From: CAVPDG01 sp963702535
GTDB lineage: Bacteria > Chloroflexota > Anaerolineae > Anaerolineales > UBA4823
Direction of reading: 5' to 3'
Assembly (NCBI GenBank): GCA_963702535.1
Contig: CAVPDG010000018.1
Location: 129,969 to 193,968 of the forward strand
Length of the DNA stretch: 64,000 nt
Both the position numbers and the translations under genes were made by a program. Positions 1 to 8,261 of the stretch are shown here, piece after piece (positions within the stretch are counted from its first letter, which is position 1; each line of letters begins with the position of its first letter). The notes below the pieces were generated by a model. The model worked only from the letters and a program-made list of their open reading frames with translations. It did no database searches and was not told where the DNA came from.

Positions 1-420
1 CCACCAGGTATATCCATCGGCATCGCGTGGTCCATCACGGATCTGGAATACTTCGGATTCAAGCGCCAGGAATTCCACATTTCCCTGCAAACCGGGAGCG
101 GAGCGCAAGCGCAACCCTTCACCTTCTGTACCGGATATCTGAACATAAGCGCCAACACCGAAAGCGCCCGGGAACGGGGAGGGGGGCAGCGCCTCGGCAG
201 ACGGCTGGGCAAGCGGAGGAGTAGGTGTGTTGACCACCGGGGTGGCAGTGGGCGCCTGAATGACGCTCAAAACCGCAGTGGATGGTCCGGTTGCCGCTTC
301 ATTCGGTCTCGTCACCCAGAGCAGGGATAATGTGGCGCACATGAGCAGGACAGCCAGCGTTACCGCGCCAGCCAGAACCCAGGGGCTGAAAATTGCTCGA
401 ATAATGGAACGCGACTTCAT
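1..420 (-). CDS. Membrane-anchored SH3-like domain protein, 3' part outside window
   Basis: Read on the minus strand from ATG at 420, the frame stays open to the window edge (140 residues). Residues 10-35 form one hydrophobic segment after a basic start (MKSRSIIR), so this is a signal anchor. A Thr/Pro-rich linker (about residues 50-85) follows, then an SH3b-like stretch with the typical GLRLRSAPG turn, ending in YTWW at the edge. SH3b domains of this type usually bind cell-wall material on the outside. The gene starts 9 bases after the stop of the cation exchanger upstream, so the two are probably co-transcribed. The linker and domain are visible; the ligand is unknown. Confidence 0.7.
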   Translation of the reverse strand, partial: MKSRSIIRAIFSPWVLAGAVTLAVLLMCATLSLLWVTRPNEAATGPSTAVLSVIQAPTATPVVNTPTPPLAQPSAEALPPSPFPGAFGVGAYVQISGTEGEGLRLRSAPGLQGNVEFLALESEVFQIRDGPRDADGYTWW

Positions 421-429
421 CTCACCGCA

Positions 430-1518
430 CTACGGGATAAAGAAGAACGCCAGGACCAGGATCAGGTAGACGGCAATCAGCTCCGCCCCTTCCAGCCAGT
501 TCGACTCGCCATCAATGGAAACGAGCCCGGCGATCAACACCGCGGCGATCAGCGCCAGCAGCTCAAACTGGTTGAAGATCAAGGTGAGCGGATTGCCCAT
601 CAGCAGGCTGATGAAGACCAGCACGGGCGCGACGAAGAGCGCAATCTGCAGGCTGGATGCCAGGGAGATCTCAACGCTCAGATCCATCTTGTTTTTCAAG
701 GCAACCTGCACAGCCACCAGGTGCTCAGCCACATTGCCAATCAAAGGGATGAGGATGATACCCAGGAAGAATTCAGAGATCCCGTAGCTGATGACGATCG
801 GCTCGACTGCGCCAACCAACAGCTCGCTGAGATAGGCGACACCCACAGTAGATAAAGCCAGGATGATCAGCGATACACGCAGCGACCAGGCTGGTCGGGC
901 GAGCTCCTCGCTCGCCTGGCTCGTCTCAGCAACCAGCGGCGACCTGGAAAAGCGGAAATTGAAGATCAGCCCTAATGCATACAAAACGATCATGATCAAA
1001 GCGACGCCAAGACTGAGCACTTCCACTTTCAAACCACCCTCATTGGTAATTTCTATCGTATGGCTGAAGAGGGATGGGATCACCAGGGCGACAACAGCCA
1101 GAAACAACAAAACCGCGTGGTTTGTCGCCTGCTGGCGATTGAAAGTTTGCCTGCCATTGCGCAGCCCGCCCAGCAAAAAAGACATCCCCATTACCAGGAG
1201 CAGGTTCCCGATGATCGACCCGGTGATCGAGGCTTTGACGAGGTCAAGCAATCCTTCCCGGATGGCAAAGATGGTGATGATCAGCTCAGCAGCATTACCC
1301 AGGGTGGCATTGAGCAATCCACCTATCTTGGGTCCGGTGAAATGCGCCAGGGCATCGGTGGACTCGCCGATATAATGCGCCAGGGGGATGACGCCAAGCG
1401 CAGTGAGCACAAACACCAGGAGCGAATTCCAGCCGGCGAAACCGGCAATGATCGCCAGGGGCACTACCAGCAAGAGAACGGAGAGCGGGTCTTTCCGCAC
1501 AAAATTAACTAATCTCAT
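430..1518 (-). CDS. cax: Ca2+/H+ antiporter (CaCA superfamily, Cax type)
   Basis: A 362-residue integral membrane protein with about eleven hydrophobic segments. The two inverted alpha-repeats of the Ca2+:cation antiporter superfamily are visible: GNAAELI near residues 74-80 and GNVAEHL near residue 260, both carrying the ion-binding glutamate. Length and repeats fit the proton-driven calcium exchangers (ChaA/VCX1 type), which export Ca2+ across the cytoplasmic membrane. An AAGGAG lies 14 bases before the ATG, which is a little far. The SH3-like gene follows directly. The substrate could also be another divalent cation. Confidence 0.9.
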   Translation of the reverse strand: MRLVNFVRKDPLSVLLLVVPLAIIAGFAGWNSLLVFVLTALGVIPLAHYIGESTDALAHFTGPKIGGLLNATLGNAAELIITIFAIREGLLDLVKASITGSIIGNLLLVMGMSFLLGGLRNGRQTFNRQQATNHAVLLFLAVVALVIPSLFSHTIEITNEGGLKVEVLSLGVALIMIVLYALGLIFNFRFSRSPLVAETSQASEELARPAWSLRVSLIILALSTVGVAYLSELLVGAVEPIVISYGISEFFLGIILIPLIGNVAEHLVAVQVALKNKMDLSVEISLASSLQIALFVAPVLVFISLLMGNPLTLIFNQFELLALIAAVLIAGLVSIDGESNWLEGAELIAVYLILVLAFFFIP

Positions 1519-1644
1519 AGCATTTCTCGAACTCCTTCTCTGATGAGGTTAATACGCTTTCCATCGCATCAATACCACTCAATTTCTCCGCTAAATAAAC
1601 GCTTTACCTATCGGGCGAATGCACCGCTTCGCTTCTACGGTCTT

Positions 1645-2592
1645 CTAACCCTGCTCCGAGCTAAAAATGGTGCTGGAAGTTCCTTCGGGCACCAGAACGC
1701 GCAGAGATTTGGGTAAAACGTTTATCGTTGCCGGGCTTTTGCTGATCACCGGCTCACCATCCACCTGCAAATAGAGCGTGGATTCCGTCTCCAGGCGGAG
1801 ATGGCGAAACGGGGTATGGAAGACCCGGGGAGAGTGAACATGGCGCCCCGATAATAAATCCAGTGCAAGCTGGACGGTATCGCCGAGAGTTTCCCCTTCA
1901 AAGAGCCACAAGTCCATCAGCCCATCATCCATGCGCGCTTGTGGGGAGAGGTGGAGAATTCCCCCCGCATACAGGTTGATATTGCTGACCAACCCGAGAA
2001 GGAAATGCCCTGCCACCCGGTGATCATCCACCTCAACTTTCAGGTTCATACCGTGCCAAAATCCCGCATGCCAGACGACCGATGTGCCGTAATGGACGAC
2101 GGCAAAGTGCTTTTCCCAGCGCTTGCGCGGCTCGATGCGGTGCACAATGAACGCGTCGAGCCCCACACCCGCCCAGAGCAAGAAGGACTGGTCAGCGCAA
2201 ACACCCAGGTCGACCTGGCGGACCGGGGCTTGGACCAGCAACCGGGCGCTCTCCTCCAGCGCCATCCAGCGCGCCCAGGTCAGGACGGGCAGACCCAGCT
2301 CCTGGGCAAAGACGTTCGATGTGCCAGCGGGAAGGACCCCAAGAGCAGTTTCTGAGCCAGCCAGACCGGCGACTGCACGATTGATCGAGCCATCCCCTCC
2401 CGCCATGAAGAGCGCATCCAGACCATCTTGCGCAGCCTGGCTCGCCAGGCGGGTGATGTGATCCCCGTTGCTCGATTGTTTAAGGGTGATATCCCATCCG
2501 CCAGCGCGCAAAACGTTAGCGGCGCGCTCAGCCAGCAAGCGCGAGGGAAAACGCCCCGCAGCAGGATTGTAGGCGAGCATTCCAGTAGGCAT
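1645..2592 (-). CDS. Diacylglycerol/lipid kinase family protein (DagK/YegS type)
   Basis: A 315-residue cytosolic enzyme. The N-terminal catalytic domain begins with YNPAAG, the usual phosphate-binding start of this family, and carries the nucleotide-binding GGDGS at residues 65-69 followed by a GVLPAGTSN segment. The C-terminal half is the beta-rich domain of the family. Such proteins phosphorylate diacylglycerol or related lipids with ATP. Lipid substrate cannot be read from sequence. It stands alone: 126 bases separate it from the exchanger downstream, and the kinase at 2715 diverges from it. Confidence 0.85.
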   Translation of the reverse strand: MPTGMLAYNPAAGRFPSRLLAERAANVLRAGGWDITLKQSSNGDHITRLASQAAQDGLDALFMAGGDGSINRAVAGLAGSETALGVLPAGTSNVFAQELGLPVLTWARWMALEESARLLVQAPVRQVDLGVCADQSFLLWAGVGLDAFIVHRIEPRKRWEKHFAVVHYGTSVVWHAGFWHGMNLKVEVDDHRVAGHFLLGLVSNINLYAGGILHLSPQARMDDGLMDLWLFEGETLGDTVQLALDLLSGRHVHSPRVFHTPFRHLRLETESTLYLQVDGEPVISKSPATINVLPKSLRVLVPEGTSSTIFSSEQG

Positions 2593-2714
2593 GGTTGTCT
2601 AGAAACCGATTGTACTAGATAATGTTAATCCGTAAAAGCCGGTTGAATTGTATTACAATGATGAGCGGATTACTGGCTAGCCTTTGAAAAACCGGGGATG
2701 CAGCATCTAAGGAA

Positions 2715-3820
2715 ATGGCAGATCAAATCATTCTGAACGAGCGATACCAGCTGGAAGAACGCCTGGGTTCCGGAGGGATGGCGGTAGTATACCGCGCCCA
2801 AGACCTGATGCTCGAGCGCTATGTCGCCATCAAGGTGCTGCGAGAAAACTTCAGCGACGATCCGGATTTTCAGGAGAGGTTCCGGCAGGAAGCCAAAGCT
2901 GCGGCGAATTCTATCTCACCCGAACATCGTCACCGTGCACGATTTCGGATTCGACCGGGGAAGATTGTTCATCGTTATGGAGTACGTTCCGGGCACGCAT
3001 CTGAAAGACATCTTACAAAGGCGCGGCCGTTTTGCGGTGGACGAAGCTATCGGACTGATGGTACAAGCCTGCGCCGGAGTGGGGTACGCGCACCGCGCCG
3101 GTCTGGTGCATTGCGATATCAAGCCACATAATTTCCTGATCACCCCAGACAAGCGGTTGAAGGTCACAGACTTTGGCATTGCGCGTGCCCTGGCTTCCAT
3201 CCACCCTGAAGAGCAGGTGGATGTGGTCTGGGGGTCGCCGCAATACTTTTCACCGGAGCAGGCGGCTGGTGGACCGCCCTCGCCGGCTTCCGATGTGTAC
3301 TCACTAGGCATCATCCTGTACGAAATGCTGACAGGACAATTGCCATTTTCCGCCGACTCTGCTACGGAGCTTGCCCGGCTGCATCGCTCGACGCAGCCGG
3401 CATCCCCACGCCAATATAACGCAGAAATCCCGCCAGCGCTGGAGCAGATCATCCTCAAGGTCCTCTCCAAGGAGCCTTCGGCGCGCTACCGGACGGCTGA
3501 CCAGCTAGGCAGAGTCCTGCTGACCTACAGCAGCCAGCCGGCGCCGCTGCCAGCCAGCCCTGAGGTGACCACCACCACAGTGAGCGCACCGGCGCTTACA
3601 CCCAGCGGTGCAGCGTTACCCGCCTCCCCGCAGCTCACGGCAGGCTACCCGATGGCAAACCCAACGGCTAACTCGCAGAAAACATGGACAGGCGCTGGCA
3701 AGCCACGATGAAAGCCCGCTCAACATCGATTGGATCACAATCGGGCTGAGCTTGCTGGCGCTGCTGGCTGTATTAGGATTGCTGCCATTCTTTTTATGGG
3801 TTTATTTCCTTTACCAGTGA
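2715..3820 (+). CDS. PknB-type Ser/Thr protein kinase with C-terminal membrane anchor (two frameshifts)
   Basis: The first frame (from 2715) gives the glycine loop GSGGMA (residues 18-23) and the VAIK lysine (40). An extra base near 2909 moves the reading to a second frame, which holds SHPNIV, the catalytic loop HCDIKPHN, DFG and the whole C-lobe up to about 3540. A Pro/Ala/Thr-rich linker follows. The last hydrophobic helix (about residues 340-362) is in the third frame and ends at 3820, so a second slip lies near 3690. Cys replaces Arg in the usual HRD motif, making it a non-RD kinase. The extracellular part is minimal, so the signal sensed is unclear. Confidence 0.8.
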
Positions 3821-3918
3821 TCGAGTTCACCCTTGTCAACTCTCCGGCTGGCGTGTATCATTCCCCCTACCTCCCTGGCGTGCAAAGGCTCTCCTTGTTG
3901 ACAGTTTCGTTGTTAAAC

Positions 3919-3945
3919 AAAAAATCACGGCTTGCGCCGCGATTT
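3919..3945 (-). terminator. Intrinsic terminator of rpmB
   Basis: On the minus strand an AAATCGCGGC / GCCGTGATTT stem (3922-3945, one A-C mismatch, four-base loop) is followed by six T residues (3924-3919). It lies 24 bases past the rpmB stop. Confidence 0.7.
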
Positions 3946-3969
3946 CTATCCAAACGTAGATGCGATCAA

Positions 3970-4152
3970 TCAGCTCGTCTTAACCAGCGTGCGGATGCAC
4001 TTGGCGCACAACACCTTGCGAACCTTGCGCCCGTTTTCATAGACGCTGATCGTTTGCAAGTTTGGGCGGAAGGTCCGGGGTGTGGCCTTCTTCGACCAGG
4101 GACGGTTGCGACCAAAAGTTGTCTTTTTTCCACAATGCGCACATGTAGCCAT
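3970..4152 (-). CDS. rpmB: 50S ribosomal protein bL28
   Basis: A 60-residue basic protein. It begins MATCAHCGKK and ends with CAKCIRTL, so the two CxxC pairs of the zinc-binding form of bL28 are present, with the conserved basic middle (RNRPWSKKATPRTF). Length is normal for the short bacterial form. It is monocistronic and has its own terminator. It lies opposite to its neighbours: the kinase ends before it, and the Asp23 gene diverges from it. This arrangement (rpmB beside asp23-fakA) is also found in Firmicutes. Confidence 0.95.
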   Translation of the reverse strand: MATCAHCGKKTTFGRNRPWSKKATPRTFRPNLQTISVYENGRKVRKVLCAKCIRTLVKTS

Positions 4153-4316
4153 AACAGCACTTCCTTTGCCAGATATCCGTACTTGAAGCCGGGCAGACAG
4201 CGCCGCAATCCAATCGCTGCCCGGAAATCAGCCGGGCAAGTTTACCACAAAAACGATCCGACGACAAGCAAATTCCAAGCGAATTTCACTCCCTTACCCC
4301 TAGATAGAGGTTGAAC

Positions 4317-4673
4317 ATGACTGGAGAAAGCAATCCAATCGGCAGCATCACCGTGTCCCCCCGGGCAATCGCGACTATAGCATACCATGCTGCACTCGAG
4401 TCTTACGGAGTAGTAGGACTGGCGCACAAGAATCTGGTCGATGGGCTGGCGCAGGCGCTGGTCAAGGACCCTGCCCATGGCGTTGAAGTCCATTACGATG
4501 GCGCCAACATCGAGATTGATATTTATATCATCGTGGAATACGGCACACGGATCAAGTCAGTCGCGAATAGCGTTGCCAACACCATCCGCTATCATGTTGA
4601 GAAGGCGCTGGGTATGCCAGTCAACCGGGTAAGCGTTCACGTGCGCGGCTTGCGGGTCAGCGAGGCTGAATAA
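4317..4673 (+). CDS. Asp23/Gls24 family protein (YloU-like)
   Basis: A 118-residue protein with the family start SPRAIATIAYHAALESYGVVG, an amphipathic middle, and the closing pattern VNRVSVHVRGLRV. The ATG at 4317 is chosen over the TTG at 4311 because AGAGG at 4306-4310 is well spaced from it. Asp23 proteins bind the membrane surface and are linked to envelope stress and lipid metabolism. In Firmicutes the same gene stands directly before fakA, as it does here (28 bases apart), so a role beside fatty acid kinase is likely. Confidence 0.88.
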   Translation: MTGESNPIGSITVSPRAIATIAYHAALESYGVVGLAHKNLVDGLAQALVKDPAHGVEVHYDGANIEIDIYIIVEYGTRIKSVANSVANTIRYHVEKALGMPVNRVSVHVRGLRVSEAE

Positions 4674-4701
4674 ACTTACTGTTACAGGAGTAAATACGAG
4701 T

Positions 4702-6387
4702 ATGGATTCTCAAGAAGCCGCGACACCGCAGCGAGCGAACAGATCATTCCGGGACGCGCCCATCGACGGGCGAGCGCTAAAATACCTGGTGGAAGCCGGG
4801 CTTACCTGGCTGCGCGCCAACCAGCAACTGGTTAACTCGCTCAACGTTTTTCCTGTTCCCGATGGCGATACGGGCACGAACATGGTGCTTACCATGCAAT
4901 CGGCATATGATGAGATTGCCAATCTGCAGGAACACAATTTTGGGAAGATGGCGCATGCCGTTGCCAACGGCGCGCTGATGGGAGCGCGCGGGAACTCGGG
5001 CGTGATCCTCTCCCAGCTCTGGCGCGGTTTTGCGCGCGGCGTCGACAGCCAGGACGTGCTGGACGCCAAGGCGCTAGCGCACGCCTTCGCCTTGGCGCGC
5101 GATACCGCTTACCGCGGGGTGGTACGCCCGGTAGAAGGCACCATCCTGACCGTAGCGAAGGACGTAGCAGCCGCGGCTGAAGAAGCCCTGGGACGCACGG
5201 ACGATCCCTACGAGGTGCTGGATGCTGTGGTGGCAGCCGCAGATCGCTCGGTACAACACACCCCCGAGCTGCTGCCGGTGCTCAAAGAAGCCGGCGTGGT
5301 GGATTTGGGAGGCAAGGGCTATTTCATCATTTTGGATGGGATGCTACGCTATGCTAACGGACAATCTCTGGAAACCCCCTCCGCCCTGGTGCAGCCGCTT
5401 TCAGCCATGCAACTGGAAGACACATTGGAGATGATCGAGCCCGGGCAGGATTACGAGGTGGTGGTGGATTTCAAGCCCGATCTGCCCCTGGACCTGATTA
5501 AATTCTACGGAGACCTGGAGGCGATGGGCACCTCCATCCAGCTCGGAGAAGGGGATGGATTCTACCGGCTGCATATCCATGTGCCAACCGAGAAGCTTTA
5601 CCACCCGATTGACTACACCAAAGATTTGGGAACGATTAGCAAAGTCGCGATTGAGAATTTGATCGCACAGATGGATGGCATCAACGCTGCGGGGAAGGAA
5701 GCCAAGTTCTCCCTGGCGCCGGTCGAGCCCGGTCAGATCGCCGTCGTTGCAGTATCGCCGGGGATCGGCATCTCGCGTGTGTTTGCCAGCCTGGGTGTGG
5801 CGGCTATCGTCGAGGGGGGGCAGACGATGAACCCCAGCACGCAGGAGATCCTGGCGGCTTTTGAGAACCTGCCCACCGATCATATCATCCTATTGCCGAA
5901 CAACAAGAATATCATCCTGACCGCTAATGCTGTAGCCGAGATCACCGTCAAGAAAGTTGCCGTGATACCCAGCCGGAGTATCCCTCAAGGCTTGGCAGCG
6001 ATGATGCGCCTGGCGCCAGAGGGTGATTTCTCCGAGGTCGTGGGAGAAATGACCAGGGCGCTGGACGATGTAGAAACAGGCGAGATCACCTCCGCCACAC
6101 GGACAGTTGAGATCGACGGGGTTGAAACGAAGGAAGGCCAGATCATCGTCCTCCACAATGGGAAACTGGTGCTCTCTGCCGCTACGCTGGAACAAGCCTG
6201 CCTGGGATTCCTGGAAAAGGCGCACGCCGATCATTACGAGCTGATCACGCTGTTTTACGGCGCGGCGCTGGAGCGACAAGAGGTCAATCGCATTGCCGAT
6301 GTCATCCGGCAGAGCTACCCCGAGCAAGAAATCGAAGTCCAGGAGGGGGGCCAACCCCATTACTTTTTCATCATCGCTGTGGAATAA
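4702..6387 (+). CDS. fakA: Fatty acid kinase catalytic subunit (FakA/YloV, DAK2 domain)
   Basis: A 561-residue protein. Residues 25-230 are a DhaL/DAK2 kinase domain with the ATP/Mg signature PDGDTGTN (53-60) and the GARGNSGVILSQ loop. The C-terminal region (about 330-561) is the extra domain typical of FakA. Together with a DegV/FakB carrier protein it phosphorylates exogenous fatty acids for phospholipid synthesis. Two FakB-type genes follow directly on the same strand, which supports the assignment over plain dihydroxyacetone kinase. The sequence GGAG precedes the start. Confidence 0.92.
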   Translation: MDSQEAATPQRANRSFRDAPIDGRALKYLVEAGLTWLRANQQLVNSLNVFPVPDGDTGTNMVLTMQSAYDEIANLQEHNFGKMAHAVANGALMGARGNSGVILSQLWRGFARGVDSQDVLDAKALAHAFALARDTAYRGVVRPVEGTILTVAKDVAAAAEEALGRTDDPYEVLDAVVAAADRSVQHTPELLPVLKEAGVVDLGGKGYFIILDGMLRYANGQSLETPSALVQPLSAMQLEDTLEMIEPGQDYEVVVDFKPDLPLDLIKFYGDLEAMGTSIQLGEGDGFYRLHIHVPTEKLYHPIDYTKDLGTISKVAIENLIAQMDGINAAGKEAKFSLAPVEPGQIAVVAVSPGIGISRVFASLGVAAIVEGGQTMNPSTQEILAAFENLPTDHIILLPNNKNIILTANAVAEITVKKVAVIPSRSIPQGLAAMMRLAPEGDFSEVVGEMTRALDDVETGEITSATRTVEIDGVETKEGQIIVLHNGKLVLSAATLEQACLGFLEKAHADHYELITLFYGAALERQEVNRIADVIRQSYPEQEIEVQEGGQPHYFFIIAVE

Positions 6388-6432
6388 TCCTGTAAGCCGG
6401 CAGACGGAATACACCCACTGTGAAATAACTGT

Positions 6433-7275
6433 ATGCAAGTCTGCATCGTGACCGATAGCTCGATCCAATTTACCAGCGCCAGCTTCGCAGGGCAAGAGCT
6501 GGTGAGTGTATTACCCCTGAGGATCGAACTCAACCAAAAGCTGTACCTGGATGGGATCGACCTGACCCAGCAGATGCTGCCAGCTTCGGCAAAGAACGGC
6601 GTTAATCCGCGCGTCCTGCCCCCCGACCCAGATGAGCTCCGCCTGGCGCTGGAGACGCTCAGTAAAGCATACGACCACGTGCTGGTCATCCTGCACTCTG
6701 CCCAGTTAAATCCATCGGTCGCCAGCGCATACGAGATCTGCAAGGATCTGCACAGCTCTGCCAGCGTGCATATCATCGACTCGCAGACGACATCCGTCGG
6801 GTTGGGATGGATTGTGCAGGCGGCAGCTGAAGCAGCCTGGGAAGGGATGGGCATCGCGGAGATCAAGCACCTGTTGAATGGATGGATCCCACGGGTGTAT
6901 ACCATCTATTGTACGCAAAGCCTGACCTACCTGAGCCACTCAGGGCAGCTTGACCGAGCCCAGGGGTTGGTAGGTGAGATGATGGGGATGACTGCGTTTT
7001 TCCTGATGGAACATGGCAGCCTGATCCCGGTTCAGAAAGCCAGGAACGCCCGGAACATGGTGGATATCTTCGAGGAATTCATCCTGGAGTTTGGAGATCT
7101 GCACCATATTGCCATGATCCAGGGGACGCCGTTATTTTCCGGAGAAATCCGCTCGCTGCGCGAGCGCATCTACGAGAGGTATCCGGATACACCGTACAGT
7201 GAACACAACATGGGGGCTGCGGTAGCATCGATGTTGGGACCGCGGAGCCTGGGGCTGGTCACGATCGTTAAGTGA
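6433..7275 (+). CDS. DegV family fatty-acid-binding protein (FakB-like)
   Basis: A 280-residue DegV fold protein. It starts with the family motif VTDSSIQF, where the TDS segment binds the fatty-acid carboxylate, and ends with the usual GPRSLGLV stretch near the carboxylate pocket. It follows fakA by 45 bases and precedes a second DegV gene, so the set provides two carriers, probably with different chain preference. Its middle (LNPSVASAYE) departs from the standard LSGTYN form, so its ligand may differ from that of the second copy. Confidence 0.88.
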   Translation: MQVCIVTDSSIQFTSASFAGQELVSVLPLRIELNQKLYLDGIDLTQQMLPASAKNGVNPRVLPPDPDELRLALETLSKAYDHVLVILHSAQLNPSVASAYEICKDLHSSASVHIIDSQTTSVGLGWIVQAAAEAAWEGMGIAEIKHLLNGWIPRVYTIYCTQSLTYLSHSGQLDRAQGLVGEMMGMTAFFLMEHGSLIPVQKARNARNMVDIFEEFILEFGDLHHIAMIQGTPLFSGEIRSLRERIYERYPDTPYSEHNMGAAVASMLGPRSLGLVTIVK

Positions 7276-7291
7276 AGAATCCATTCCTGGG

Positions 7292-7297
7292 TATAAT
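7292..7297 (+). promoter_or_regulatory. Candidate -10 element (TATAAT) before second degV gene
   Basis: TATAAT at 7292-7297, preceded by CTGGG, about 100 bases upstream of the second DegV gene. No clear -35 hexamer is seen. It would give that gene its own transcript. Confidence 0.35.
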
Positions 7298-7394
7298 TGA
7301 ATCCGGGTGCGTTGTGCAGCCTGTTTGATGCAATTCTCAGCAGCGCATCGCGCAAATTCAGCGTCGCCGGCCCAGAAATCAGGGAAGAATTAAC

Positions 7395-8228
7395 ATGCCA
7401 GACATAGCCATAGTAACCGACAGCACTGCAGATATCCCTGAAGCAATCACCGCAAAATATCAAATCCGGGTCGTCCCCAATTATGTCATCATCGCAGGCA
7501 AAGGACTGAGAGATGGGCTGGACATCTCGCGAAAGGATTTCTACGAAATGCTGCCCGGCATGGACCCGCTGCCGACCACAGCCGCAGCCTCATCCGGCGA
7601 ATATGAGGAGATGTATGCTGAATTGCTGCGTAAACATGCCAGCCATGTCCTGTCGATACACTGCTCGAGCCTTCTCTCCGGCATTTACAACGCGGCGCGG
7701 GTGGCTGCCCAGAAATTTGGAGACAAGGTGACCGTCATCGACAGCCAATTCCTCACCCTCGGATTGGGATTCCAGGTGATCATGGCTGCCGAAGCCGCGC
7801 TCTACCAACCGGTGGAGTCCGTCCTCGATCTGCTCGCCGAGGTGCGCAAACGGGCGCGCGTGATTGCCATGCTGGATACGCTGGAATATGTGCGCAGAAG
7901 CGGGCGAGTATCCTGGGCGCGAGCGCGGATCAGCGGCATTCTGCGCATCAAAGCCTTTGTCGAGGTGAAAGATGGCACCGTCTTCAGCCTGGGCGAGGCT
8001 CGTACACGCCAGAAAGGCATCGAGCGCTTGATAGAGCTGATCCACAAGCTCGGTCCGGTGGAGAGGCTGGCGATCCTGCACACTAACGCTGAAAGCGACG
8101 CCAAAAATATCTTGAACGACCTAAATCCGCAGCTACCCACGGAACCCTTACTGGTCAATGTGACCACCGCCATCGGGACACATGTAGGACCCAACGGGTT
8201 GGGAGTGGCAGCCGTGGTCAAATCCTGA
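7395..8228 (+). CDS. DegV family fatty-acid-binding protein (FakB-like), second copy
   Basis: A 277-residue protein with VTDSTADIPE at the start, the conserved LSGIYNAARVAA segment, the LEYVRRSGRVS helix, and a final GTHVGPNGLGV loop. All are hallmarks of fatty-acid-binding FakB proteins, which present the acyl chain to FakA. It is closer to the classical pattern than the copy just upstream. GGGAAGAA lies a few bases before the ATG. recG follows after 33 bases. Confidence 0.9.
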   Translation: MPDIAIVTDSTADIPEAITAKYQIRVVPNYVIIAGKGLRDGLDISRKDFYEMLPGMDPLPTTAAASSGEYEEMYAELLRKHASHVLSIHCSSLLSGIYNAARVAAQKFGDKVTVIDSQFLTLGLGFQVIMAAEAALYQPVESVLDLLAEVRKRARVIAMLDTLEYVRRSGRVSWARARISGILRIKAFVEVKDGTVFSLGEARTRQKGIERLIELIHKLGPVERLAILHTNAESDAKNILNDLNPQLPTEPLLVNVTTAIGTHVGPNGLGVAAVVKS

Positions 8229-8261
8229 ACGGTTGAACATCCCCTGGTAAAATACTCCTTG